From positions 248,001-312,000 of the forward strand of contig NZ_SMZP01000004.1 of assembly GCF_013181195.1 (NCBI RefSeq): a DNA stretch of 64,000 nt, in the 5' to 3' direction. The position numbers and the translations under genes were made by a program. The DNA is from Caulobacter sp. RHG1 (GTDB taxonomy: Bacteria; Pseudomonadota; Alphaproteobacteria; Caulobacterales; Caulobacteraceae). The notes below the pieces were generated by a model, which was not told the DNA's origin, searched no databases, and worked only from the letters and a program-made list of their open reading frames with translations. Below, one piece after another: positions 1 to 7,555 of this stretch. Positions within the stretch are counted from its first letter, which is position 1. Each line of letters begins with the position of its first letter.

Positions 1-555
1 GGCTTTGCGCCGGGGGCGCTGGACCTGGCCGACGGCCGCACCCTGGCGTTTGACGTGCTGGTGCTGGCTACGGGGCCCGGCGCGCGCGGGGGGCGTCTGG
101 CGCCGGAGACCGCGGCCCTGGCGCCGGTGAAGGGCCAGATCCTGCGCGCGACGCCGCTCCAGACCGAGGAGACGGTGGTGCGTGGCGAGGGCGTCTACAT
201 GGCCCCGGGTGAGCTGCTAGCCATTGGCGCCACCATGGAAGCGGACCGCGACGACCTGACGCCTGACGCCGAAGCGACGAGCACCTTGCGGGCGGCGGCG
301 AAGGCGCTGCGACCGGACATGAATCTCGACGACGCGCGGGTCGATGTCGGGGTGCGGGCGACCACGCCGGATGGCCTGCCGCTGGTCGGCTGGAGCCGCG
401 CGCCCGGCGTGCTGCTGGCTGTCGGCGCGCGGCGCAATGGCTGGCTGTTCGCGCCGCTTGTGGCCGACATGGCCGCAGCGTATCTGAATGGTGATAACCT
501 GGGCCCCGACGCCGCCGCCATGGACGCGCGCCGTTTCGAGGAGCCTGAGACCTAA
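1..555 (+). CDS. FAD-dependent oxidoreductase, DAO family (5'-truncated)
   Basis: Only the last ~184 residues are present; the frame is open to the window edge. The fragment shows the C-terminal half of a D-amino-acid-oxidase-type flavoenzyme: a strand ending in VLATGPGARG, then PVKGQILR, then TTPDGLPLVGW and the closing flavin-contact segment GARRNGWLFAPL. This arrangement is typical of glycine oxidase ThiO and related amine or amino-acid oxidases, which oxidatively deaminate a small amine and pass electrons to O2. The N-terminal dinucleotide-binding motif lies outside the window, so the substrate cannot be assigned. The next gene starts 26 bases downstream on the same strand, so co-transcription is plausible. 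Confidence 0.8.
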   Translation, partial: GFAPGALDLADGRTLAFDVLVLATGPGARGGRLAPETAALAPVKGQILRATPLQTEETVVRGEGVYMAPGELLAIGATMEADRDDLTPDAEATSTLRAAAKALRPDMNLDDARVDVGVRATTPDGLPLVGWSRAPGVLLAVGARRNGWLFAPLVADMAAAYLNGDNLGPDAAAMDARRFEEPET

Positions 556-581
556 GAAGCGCACGCAGGGGAGTAGGCCGG

Positions 582-1745
582 ATGTCCGGATTCTGGTTGA
601 CCGACGAACAGGAAGCCATCCGCGAAGGCGTCGCCAAGGTCTGCGCGGCCTTCGACGACGAATACTGGCGCCGCACCGACGACACCGGAAACTTCCCCGA
701 GGAATTCGTCGCCGCCATCGCTGAGGGCGGCTGGCTGGGCGTGGCCATGCCCGAGAGCGTTGGCGGGGCGGGCCTGGGCCTGACCGAGGCGGCGATCATG
801 ATGCAGGCCGTGGCCCAGTCGGGCGCGGGCTTCTCGGGCGCCAGCGCCATCCACCTGAACATATTCGGTCCGATGCCGCTGCTGAAGTTCGGCAGCGACG
901 CCCAGCGCGAGCGCCTGCTGCCGCGGCTGATCTCGGGCGAGGACAAGATGTGCTTCGCGGTGACCGAGCCCAATTCGGGCCTGGACACCTCCAGCCTGGA
1001 GACGCGGGCCGAGAAGGTCGACGGTGGCTATCGCCTGAACGGTCGCAAGATCTGGACCACCGGCGCCCAGCGGGCCAACAAGATCCTGATCATCGCGCGC
1101 ACCACGCCCAAGGATCAGTGCGCCAAGCCGACCCAGGGGCTGAGCCTGTTCTATACGGACCGCGCGGAGATCGAGGCCAAGCCGATCCCGAAGATGGGCC
1201 GCAAGGCCGTCGAATGTAACATGCTCTTCATCGAGGACCTGTTCGTCCCGGCCGGCGATCTGGTCGGCGAGGAGGGCAAGGGTTTCCAGTACCTGCTGCA
1301 CGGCCTGAACCCCGAGCGCGTGCTGTTCGCCGCCGAGGCCGTGGGCCTGGGCCGCGCGGCGCTGGCCAAGGCTGCGACCTACGCCAAGGAGCGCGTCGTG
1401 TTCGGCCGGCCGATCGGCCAGAACCAGGGCGTGGCCCATCCGCTGGCCAAGTCGTGGGCCGAGCTGGAGGCCGCCAATCTCCTGGCCTTCAAGGCCGCCG
1501 CCCTCTACGACGCGGGCAAGGACTGCGGGGCCGAAGCCAACGCCGCCAAGTATCTGGGCGCCGAGGCTGGCTTCCATGCCTGCGAGGCCTCTGTCCTGGC
1601 GCATGGGGGCATGGGCTACGCCAAGGAGTACGACGTCGAGCGCTATTTCCGCGAGTCGATGATCGCCCGCATCGCGCCGATCAGCCGCGAGATGATCCTG
1701 AACTTCATCGCCGAGCGCGTCCTGGGTCTGCCCAAGAGCTATTGA
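582..1745 (+). CDS. Acyl-CoA dehydrogenase
   Basis: 387 residues, the normal length for the family. It oxidises an acyl-CoA to the 2-enoyl-CoA with FAD and passes electrons to electron-transfer flavoprotein. Visible family signatures are the FAD/substrate segment FAVTEPNSGLDTSS, the KIWTTGAQRANKILIIART sheet, the C-terminal helical bundle with RVVFGRPIGQNQGVAHPLA, and the HGGMGYAKEYDVERYFRE segment. A GGGGAG ribosome site precedes the ATG. Chain-length specificity cannot be read from sequence. The CaiB-type CoA-transferase nearby (3690-4874) could share acyl-CoA chemistry but is not in the same operon. The gene converges with tonB, with only 19 bases between the two stops. Confidence 0.9.
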   Translation: MSGFWLTDEQEAIREGVAKVCAAFDDEYWRRTDDTGNFPEEFVAAIAEGGWLGVAMPESVGGAGLGLTEAAIMMQAVAQSGAGFSGASAIHLNIFGPMPLLKFGSDAQRERLLPRLISGEDKMCFAVTEPNSGLDTSSLETRAEKVDGGYRLNGRKIWTTGAQRANKILIIARTTPKDQCAKPTQGLSLFYTDRAEIEAKPIPKMGRKAVECNMLFIEDLFVPAGDLVGEEGKGFQYLLHGLNPERVLFAAEAVGLGRAALAKAATYAKERVVFGRPIGQNQGVAHPLAKSWAELEAANLLAFKAAALYDAGKDCGAEANAAKYLGAEAGFHACEASVLAHGGMGYAKEYDVERYFRESMIARIAPISREMILNFIAERVLGLPKSY

Positions 1746-1764
1746 ACGCGCTCGGCGGGAAGCG

Positions 1765-2481
1765 TCATGCCCCTGCGTTGAAGCGGATGGGGATGCGGAC
1801 GGTCGCGCCGTCGACCGCCTGGCCGTTCTCCATCTGCGGCTTCATCTTGAAGAAACGCGAGACTTTCAGGGCTGCGTCGCCGAAGCCTTCCTCGGTCGGG
1901 GTTTCCGACAGGACCGAGCAGTCGCGGACCGTGCCGTTGACCGCCACCACGCAGTTCAGGGTCGCCATGCCCGACAGGCCGCGCCGCTGGGCGCTTTCGG
2001 GATAGTAGCGGGCCATGTCGTCGGCCGAGGGGAGCCGCAGCCAGTTGGCGCGGGTGATGGCCTTGATGGGCGGCGCGGGCGGAGCCGGAGGCGCGGGCGG
2101 GTCGGGGGTGAAGGTGGGGGGACCGGCGACCTTAGGGCCGTCGGGGACGTCCAAAGTCTTCACTGGCAATATTTCGGGCGGAGTGATGGGCGTCGCCACC
2201 GGCGTGTGGACCTTGATCGGGTTCGAGGCCTTCGGCGGCTGATCGGCCGGCGGGGGAGGCGGCGGCTTGGGCGGGGCAAGGGGAAGGTCCAGCAGGAACG
2301 ACTTGTCCTCGACTACCGTCGGCAGCGGCGTCACCCACTTTTGGTAGGCCAGATAGCCGACCAGAGCGACGTGTGCGGCCGCCGAGACGCCCAGGCCGAT
2401 CAGCAAGGCCTTGGAGGACTTGCGCGGTGCGGCGTCGAGGCCGGGAATGCCGGAGCCATTGGGATTGAGAGCCAGGGCCAT
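1765..2481 (-). CDS. tonB: Energy transducer TonB
   Basis: 238 residues from the chosen ATG. That ATG follows a GGAGG ribosome site by 5 bases; the longer reading from a TTG at 2493 would overlap the ribosome site itself and is unlikely. Layout: short cytoplasmic N-terminus, one membrane helix at about residues 25-46 carrying the TonB SxxxH pair (S33, H37) that contacts ExbB/ExbD, a proline-rich periplasm-spanning linker (about 68-150) and a C-terminal TonB fold with the [12 protein letters not shown] motif. It couples the proton-motive force to outer-membrane receptors; three TonB-dependent receptors lie elsewhere in this window. No exbB/exbD are adjacent. It is divergent from the transglycosylase gene. 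Confidence 0.93.
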   Translation of the reverse strand: MALALNPNGSGIPGLDAAPRKSSKALLIGLGVSAAAHVALVGYLAYQKWVTPLPTVVEDKSFLLDLPLAPPKPPPPPPADQPPKASNPIKVHTPVATPITPPEILPVKTLDVPDGPKVAGPPTFTPDPPAPPAPPAPPIKAITRANWLRLPSADDMARYYPESAQRRGLSGMATLNCVVAVNGTVRDCSVLSETPTEEGFGDAALKVSRFFKMKPQMENGQAVDGATVRIPIRFNAGA

Positions 2482-2573
2482 GATGACCTCCAAGATGAAA
2501 TTACACCCGTAGCATCAGGTCATCACAGGTGGTTGGCGCTGTAAATTGACAATCGTAATCCGCTTGTCGATTT

Positions 2574-2589
2574 TCTTACGTTTGTAAGA
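2574..2589. promoter_or_regulatory. Inverted repeat in tonB/transglycosylase promoter region
   Basis: TCTTAC-N4-GTAAGA, two perfect 6-base arms, about 93 bases upstream of the tonB start codon in a divergent promoter region. It resembles an operator more than a terminator because the arms are short and AT-rich. It does not match the usual Fur consensus, so the binding protein is unknown. Confidence 0.3.
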
Positions 2590-2633
2590 TTGGGTGCGGC
2601 ATCTCGTCTCCGGACGGGGCGGTCGGAGTGTGG

Positions 2634-2652
2634 TTAATTCGGAATTAACCAT
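2634..2652 (+). promoter_or_regulatory. CtrA-type binding site
   Basis: The sequence is TTAA at 2634, seven bases, then TTAACCAT at 2645-2652. This is the full extended consensus for the cell-cycle regulator CtrA of Caulobacter and relatives. It sits inside a perfect 9+1+9 palindrome (2632-2650). The start codon of the transglycosylase gene follows 13 bases later, and a GAnTC (CcrM-type) site lies at 2660-2664. A site this close to the start codon would allow a leaderless mRNA or direct repression. That CtrA binds here is inferred from the sequence match. Confidence 0.7.
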
Positions 2653-2664
2653 GATCGCCGAGTC

Positions 2665-3543
2665 ATGAGGCCCATGCCCGCCGTCAGTTCCATCCGCAGC
2701 GTCGTCGAGTCGGCGATCCAGCGCGCTTCCAGCGCGACCGGGGTCGACTTCTCGTTCCTGGTGGGCACGGCCAAGCGCGAGAGCGGCTTCAATCCGGCCG
2801 CCAAGGCGCGGACCTCTTCCGCCTCGGGCCTTTTCCAGTTCGTCGACCAGACCTGGCTGTCCACGCTGAAGAAGCACGGCTCCAAGTATGGCTACGCGCG
2901 CTATGCCGACCTGATCTCGCAAGGGTCCGACGGCCGCTACCGTGTCGAGGGCGACGAGGCCCGCAAGGCGGTGCTGGGCCTGAAGATGGACCCGCACGCC
3001 GCCTCGCTGATGGCCGGCGAGCTGGCCTCGGACCATGCGTCGTACCTGCGCGGCCGGGTGGGGCGCTCGCCGACGTCCGGCGAACTCTATGCCGCCCACT
3101 TCCTGGGTCCGGCTGGCTCGGCCCGGCTGATCGAGGCTGCGACCAGCAACCCCGGCGCCAGCGCCGCGGCGATGTTCCCCGACGCCGCCCAGGCCAACAA
3201 GTCGATCTTCTATCGCGACGGCCGCTCGGCCACGGTGGGCGAGGTCTACGCCAACCTCACCAAGACCGGCGGTTCGGGCCGCATTACCGATCCGGCGCCT
3301 GCGCGTCAGGCCGACAGCGTCGACCAGGGCTTCATCCAGTATGCCAGCGGCCGCCGCCTGGAGCGTATCAAGCAGCAGGAAGCGGTGGTCGACCTGATCC
3401 TGCGCGGCTCACAGGACGCCAACCCGTTCGGCGGCGGCGACATCAGCGGCGGCGGCGCGGGCCAGCGTCTGGCTAGCTCGATGTTCTCGGCCGAGATGCT
3501 GCGCGTGCTGGCCGACGCCAACGACAAGGTCAAGCAGCGCTGA
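2665..3543 (+). CDS. Lytic transglycosylase (SLT domain) protein
   Basis: 292 residues. Residues ~10-150 form a soluble-lytic-transglycosylase-like fold: the catalytic glutamate is E39 in the motif KRESGFNP, followed by SASGLFQF and later AAHFLGPAG. Such enzymes cleave the MurNAc-GlcNAc bond of peptidoglycan with formation of 1,6-anhydro ends. The C-terminal ~140 residues are not recognised. No signal peptide is visible at either possible ATG (2665 or 2674), which is unusual for an enzyme that must reach the periplasm; export by a flagellar or pilus route is one possibility. The upstream CtrA box suggests cell-cycle-timed expression, for instance for polar organelle assembly. The catalytic assignment is firm; the biological role is inference. 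Confidence 0.82.
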   Translation: MRPMPAVSSIRSVVESAIQRASSATGVDFSFLVGTAKRESGFNPAAKARTSSASGLFQFVDQTWLSTLKKHGSKYGYARYADLISQGSDGRYRVEGDEARKAVLGLKMDPHAASLMAGELASDHASYLRGRVGRSPTSGELYAAHFLGPAGSARLIEAATSNPGASAAAMFPDAAQANKSIFYRDGRSATVGEVYANLTKTGGSGRITDPAPARQADSVDQGFIQYASGRRLERIKQQEAVVDLILRGSQDANPFGGGDISGGGAGQRLASSMFSAEMLRVLADANDKVKQR

Positions 3544-3558
3544 TCCCCAACACCCGTT

Positions 3559-3672
3559 TCCCCGGCAAAGGCCAGGGCCCAGATCCCATCTCGTGGGACT
3601 GACGGGATCGGCGCCGCGTTTCTGGAAATTGCCTCAGCGCCTCTCCATCTGGGTCCCGGCTTTCGCCGGGAA
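3559..3672. repeat. Intergenic palindromic repeat element with terminator-like hairpin
   Basis: The left arm (3559-3584) and the right arm (3647-3672) are imperfect reverse complements around the core CCCGGC-AAAG/CTTTC-GCCGGG followed by GGGACCCAGAT. The outer copy contains its own perfect hairpin, CCCGGC-TTTC-GCCGGG at 3655-3670, followed shortly by a run of six T at 3680-3685. The element fills the space between two convergent genes, so it could end transcription from both sides. The core resembles a palindrome I recall as common between genes of Caulobacter and other high-GC alphaproteobacteria; no second copy was seen here. Confidence 0.6.
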
Positions 3673-3689
3673 AATCGGATTTTTTGGGG

Positions 3690-4874
3690 TTAGGCGTGGG
3701 TGGTCAAAGCGGCCACCTGTTCCGCCGACCAGCCCAGTTCCCTGAACACGCTTTCCGTATCCGCCCCCAGCTTCGGGGCCGGACCGCGCGGCGTGTCGTC
3801 CACGCCGGGGAAACGCGCCGGAGCGGCCGGCGACTTGAACGTGCCGCCCGCGCCGTCCGGCGTGTCCACGAAGCAGCCCGCCGCCTCGGCCTGGGCGTCT
3901 TCGACCAGTTCCCGCGGAGTCTGATAGGGCGCCCAGGTGATGTCGCCGGCGTCCAGCGCCGCCTCGGCCTGTGGATAACTCATGCCGCCGAAGGCCTCGT
4001 CCAGGATGTCGACCAAGGCTTGCCCATGCTCGCGGCGGCTCTTGGCGGAAGCAAAGCGCGGGTCATCGACCAGTTCGGGCCGCCCTGCGGCGGCGGCGAT
4101 GCGCGGCCAGTCGACCGAGCCCTGGCGCGGCAACAGGCAAATCCAGCGCCCGTCCGCGGTCTTGTAGAAGTTGGCCAGGGGCTGCACCGCTTCACGCCGC
4201 CCGCGGGTGGAGGCCAGTTTTCCGAACCGCAGCTGGATCGCCATGTCCGAACCGATCGCATAGACGCCGGTGCGCAGCAGCGAGGTCTCGACCAGCCGTC
4301 CCTTACCGGTGCGGGTGCGTTCGTGAACCGCCGCGAGGATCGCGGACACCGTGGCCAGCGACGTCACGTGGTCGCCCATACCGGTGCGGATGGGGAAGGG
4401 TTCGGCGCCCTTGGGCGCGGTGATCGAGCCGACCCCGGCCCGCGACCAGAAGGCCGCCACGTCCATGCCGGGCTTGTCGCGATCGGGGCCGACCAGGCCG
4501 TAGCCTGTCAGGCTGCAATAGATCAGGCGCGGATTGATCGCCTTCAGCGCCTCATAGTCCACCCCGGCGCGGGTCAGGGCGGCGGGGCGGACATTGGTGA
4601 GGAAGATGTCGGCGGTGGCGGCCAGAGCCTTCAGCGCCTCGCGGCCCAGGTCGCTACGGATATCCAGCACCACGGCCCGCTTGCCGCGGTTGTCCAGCTC
4701 GAACACCGGGTTGGCGTCCTGGTCCGTGCCGATGGTGTCGAAGAAGCGCCGCATCGGGTCGCCCTCGGGGGACTCGACCTTGATGACCTCGGCGCCCCAG
4801 TCGGCCATGATCCCGGCCGCGCCCGGAGCGGCGATATAGGTCGCCAGCTCGACGACCCGCAGTCCCTGCAGCAT
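3690..4874 (-). CDS. CaiB/BaiF-family CoA-transferase
   Basis: 394 residues, normal length for class III CoA-transferases, which move CoA between carboxylic acids through an aspartyl-CoA intermediate. The catalytic aspartate is D138 in DKPGMDVAAFW. Other family segments are LQGLRVVELATYIAAPGA at the N-terminus, WGAEVIKVESPEGDP (about 26-40), NRGKRAVVLDIRSD (62-75) and LTGYGLVGP (122-130). The ATG follows GGGAGAGACGCGG. The substrate pair is unknown. It is close to carnitine-, formyl- and racemase-type members, which cannot be separated by eye. Confidence 0.9.
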   Translation of the reverse strand: MLQGLRVVELATYIAAPGAAGIMADWGAEVIKVESPEGDPMRRFFDTIGTDQDANPVFELDNRGKRAVVLDIRSDLGREALKALAATADIFLTNVRPAALTRAGVDYEALKAINPRLIYCSLTGYGLVGPDRDKPGMDVAAFWSRAGVGSITAPKGAEPFPIRTGMGDHVTSLATVSAILAAVHERTRTGKGRLVETSLLRTGVYAIGSDMAIQLRFGKLASTRGRREAVQPLANFYKTADGRWICLLPRQGSVDWPRIAAAAGRPELVDDPRFASAKSRREHGQALVDILDEAFGGMSYPQAEAALDAGDITWAPYQTPRELVEDAQAEAAGCFVDTPDGAGGTFKSPAAPARFPGVDDTPRGPAPKLGADTESVFRELGWSAEQVAALTTHA

Positions 4875-4926
4875 CCGCGTCTCTCCCTTTTGTTGAAGGC
4901 GAGTGTGCGGACGCTGGCGGGGATTG

Positions 4927-4954
4927 GAAAGGCTTACCCGTGGGCAAGCCTTTC
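4927..4954 (-). terminator. Terminator hairpin downstream of rnk
   Basis: GAAAGGCTT and AAGCCTTTC form a perfect 9-base stem, extended by an internal CCC/GGG pairing after one mismatch. It begins 3 bases after the rnk stop codon on the minus strand and is followed there by a pyrimidine-rich stretch. It probably separates rnk from the CoA-transferase gene. Confidence 0.65.
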
Positions 4955-4956
4955 GA

Positions 4957-5376
4957 TCAGAACACCAGGCAGCCGGGCGGTTCGACCTTGAGGATGCGCA
5001 AAAGCCGCTCGTGGCCGTCGCGGTCGGGCCAGCGGATCGACTGGCCGACGGCCAGGCCGATCAGGCCCGCGCCCACCAGGGACAGCACCGAGATCTTGCC
5101 GGCTTCGATGTCGGCTTCCTTGGGGTAGACCAGCAGCACCGAGCGGGCCAGGCCATTGGCGTCGTCCTCGAAGCGGACGGTCGAGCGCATGCGCACGACG
5201 TCGCCGGGCATGTCGTTGTCGGCGCGAATCTCGGCGCGGTCGATCTCGGCCAGCAGCATGTCGGCCGCCAGCGGAGCGGCCTGCTGCATCTGAGTGGCCA
5301 GGGTGGACAGGCGTTCGACCTCGGTCTCGGCCATGATGATGCGAGGACGCGCGACGGCGTCCGCTTGCGAGGGCAT
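4957..5376 (-). CDS. rnk: Rnk-type nucleoside diphosphate kinase regulator (GreA/GreB-like)
   Basis: 139 residues. The N-terminal ~50 residues form a short antiparallel coiled coil (ETEVERLSTLATQM). The C-terminal ~80 residues match the GreA/GreB FKBP-like domain, with DMPGDVVRMRSTVRFED, the YPKEADIEAGKISVLSLVG signature and GLAVGQSIRWP. Rnk proteins bind RNA polymerase near the secondary channel but lack the acidic coiled-coil tip needed for transcript cleavage, and in gammaproteobacteria they influence Ndk levels. The ATG is preceded by GGAG at 7 bases. A strong hairpin directly after the gene suggests it is transcribed alone. Confidence 0.88.
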   Translation of the reverse strand: MPSQADAVARPRIIMAETEVERLSTLATQMQQAAPLAADMLLAEIDRAEIRADNDMPGDVVRMRSTVRFEDDANGLARSVLLVYPKEADIEAGKISVLSLVGAGLIGLAVGQSIRWPDRDGHERLLRILKVEPPGCLVF

Positions 5377-5610
5377 GAAAAGCTCCAGGCGATGTAGGGA
5401 GGCGCGACGGCGCCCGTCTCAGGTACTGAGGGCGACCGTCTGGATGGCGGGAGGATGTATGTTCGCCCCGAACGCCCGCAGCGACAGGCGCGCGGACGGT
5501 TCGGGGCTAGGAGCCTGCGAGCAGGCTACCGCCGTGATGGCAGAAACGCCGAAAGGTCGAGCGCGAGAACATGCGCCATTGTTCACCGCCGGCTCGGCTT
5601 GTCAAACCGA

Positions 5611-7407
5611 CTAGGCGGCTTCCGACTTGGCGACGTCGCGGCGGTCCAGGGCGGCGGCGTCGGCCAGGGTGCGGGCTATGGCGGCGACGCTGACCGGCTT
5701 GCGCAGCACGATGTCGGCGCCGGCCTCGAGGAACTCGGTGGCTTCCTCGCCGTCGCCGTCGATCATCGCGACGATCGGGGCGTTGCGGTTGGGGCCGTCA
5801 GCGCCGCGCAGGGCGGAGGCGGCGCCAGGGCCGTCCAGCACCGGCATGCGGTGGTCCAGCATCAGGAGGTCGAACTCGGCGATGCGGGCCAGATCGGCGG
5901 CGCGGCGGCCGTTCTGGGCGTGGACCACCTGATGGCCCAGTTGCTCCAGGATGGCGCGTAGCATGGCCGCGTTCAGGGCGTCGTCCTCGGCGATCAGCAC
6001 GCGCAGGGTGCGCGGCGCGCCAGGCGGTTCGCTGGCGCTGGCTTCCAGCTCCTCCTCGAACTCGCACTCGGCGGCGTCATCGAAGGGCAGGGTCAGGGTG
6101 AAGCAACTGCCCACGCCCACGGCGCTGCGGGCCTCCAGGGCGCCGCCCATCAGCCGCGCCAGCTGGCGCGACAGCGACAAGCCTAGCCCCGCGCCGTTGA
6201 CGCCGGCGCCGGTGCGCTCCACGCGGCGGAAGGGCTCGAAGGCCTGCTCCATTTCCTCGGTCGACAGGCCGGGACCCGTGTCGGCCACCTCGACGGCGAC
6301 TTGATCGCCGCGCAGCTCGACACGCACCTCGATGCGGCCGCGCACGGTGTACTTGACCGCATTGCCCAGCAGGTTGGCGACGATCTGGCGGGTGCGCAGC
6401 GCGTCGGCGATGGCGGCCCCCTTGTCGCGGCCGCGCAGGAGCGGATCGATGTGGACGGCCAGCTCCAGCCCCTTGGCGGCGGCGTGCGGCTTGTCGAGCA
6501 GGACGAGGTCCTGGATCAGGCGGGCCGGGTCGAAGGGCAGGGCCTCGACACTGAGGCGGCCCGACTCGGCGGTTTCGGAGTCGAGCGTGGCGTTCAGCAC
6601 CGCGATCAGGTCCTGGGCGGCGTCCAGCGCGGCGTTCAGCTGCTCGCGCGACGGCGCGGCGCGGCCGCCCTTGCCGGCGGCGGCGGCCAGCACGTGGGTG
6701 ACGCCGGTCAGGCCGTTGCGGATTTCGTGGCTGAGGGTGGCGACGATGTCGGATTTGGAGCGGGCGGTGCGTTCGGCGCCCTCCAGCACCCGCAGGCGCT
6801 CCTCGACCAGCTGTTCGTGAACGACCGACAGATCGTGCTGGCGGCGGAACATGCGGTTCAGGATCAGGGCCAGGGTCAGGCCCAGCGCCGTGGCGCCGAA
6901 GGTCAGCTCGCCCTCCTGGCGATCGCCGCCGCTGGAGAAGTGGGCGATCATCGGACCGGCCGCCGCAAGCGGGGCGACGATCAGCAGGCCGGGCAGGTAG
7001 GGCGCTGCGAAGAAGGCGCAGAGCACCGCGCCGGCCGTGGCCATCATCAGCAGGGTTTCGCGCGCCGGGCCTGCGCCCTGGGCGAAGGCCGAGATCTGCA
7101 CGACGGCCAGCGCCCACATCACCCCGCACAACACGTAGACCCGCGCCCGGCGGCCCAGATCCTGCGACGCGTCGTCGCGCAGTCCGTTGATGGCGGCGTA
7201 GAAGGCGCCCCAGTTGATCGCGAACACCGCGAAGCTGGCGGTCATCCAGATTCGGTTGGCGGCGAACGAGCCGACCCACACGAACAGCGGCAGGCTGATC
7301 GCGAAAACGCCAAGCGCGTAAGGCAGCAGCGCCGCCTGGGCGTCCAGCGCCTTGGCCACTCGCGCGCCGTCCATCGTGTTGTCGTTCTGGCGGCGCTCTG
7401 CGAGCAA
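5611..7407 (-). CDS. Membrane hybrid sensor histidine kinase with receiver domain
   Basis: 598 residues from a TTG start chosen because AAGGAG lies 7-8 bases before it; the first internal ATG (residue 12) has no ribosome site. Order: several membrane helices (about 30-185), a coiled coil (190-218), the dimerisation/phosphoacceptor helix with H227 in ATLSHEIRNG, an ATPase domain with N box LLGNAVKYT, G1 DTGPGLS and G2 GAGLGLS, and a C-terminal receiver with acidic pair AEDD, phosphoacceptor D518 (MLDHRMP) and K570. It therefore autophosphorylates and transfers to its own receiver. There is no periplasmic sensor domain of size, so the signal may be sensed in the membrane. No response regulator lies beside it, making it an orphan hybrid kinase. 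Confidence 0.9.
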   Translation of the reverse strand: MLAERRQNDNTMDGARVAKALDAQAALLPYALGVFAISLPLFVWVGSFAANRIWMTASFAVFAINWGAFYAAINGLRDDASQDLGRRARVYVLCGVMWALAVVQISAFAQGAGPARETLLMMATAGAVLCAFFAAPYLPGLLIVAPLAAAGPMIAHFSSGGDRQEGELTFGATALGLTLALILNRMFRRQHDLSVVHEQLVEERLRVLEGAERTARSKSDIVATLSHEIRNGLTGVTHVLAAAAGKGGRAAPSREQLNAALDAAQDLIAVLNATLDSETAESGRLSVEALPFDPARLIQDLVLLDKPHAAAKGLELAVHIDPLLRGRDKGAAIADALRTRQIVANLLGNAVKYTVRGRIEVRVELRGDQVAVEVADTGPGLSTEEMEQAFEPFRRVERTGAGVNGAGLGLSLSRQLARLMGGALEARSAVGVGSCFTLTLPFDDAAECEFEEELEASASEPPGAPRTLRVLIAEDDALNAAMLRAILEQLGHQVVHAQNGRRAADLARIAEFDLLMLDHRMPVLDGPGAASALRGADGPNRNAPIVAMIDGDGEEATEFLEAGADIVLRKPVSVAAIARTLADAAALDRRDVAKSEAA

Positions 7408-7555
7408 GTTCGCGCTCCTTCGATTGAGCGCGCAGGATAGAGAGGTGTGGTTTGTACCCGGTTACGGTCTATCGTTAATCCACAGCTACCCACAGCAAAC
7501 AATCGTTAAGCCTAACCGCTGAAGATCGACTCCCAGCATAGGTCGGGCAGATCCC

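Noticed and set aside
2546..2574. TTGACA followed 17 bases later by GATTTT as a sigma-70 promoter
   Set aside because: The -10 match is poor and the orientation would place the start far from the transglycosylase gene; not strong enough to list.
7474..7498. DnaA-box-like sequences (TAATCCACA, CCACAGC) suggesting an origin
   Set aside because: Each differs from TTATCCACA, there is no AT-rich unwinding region and no origin-linked gene nearby.
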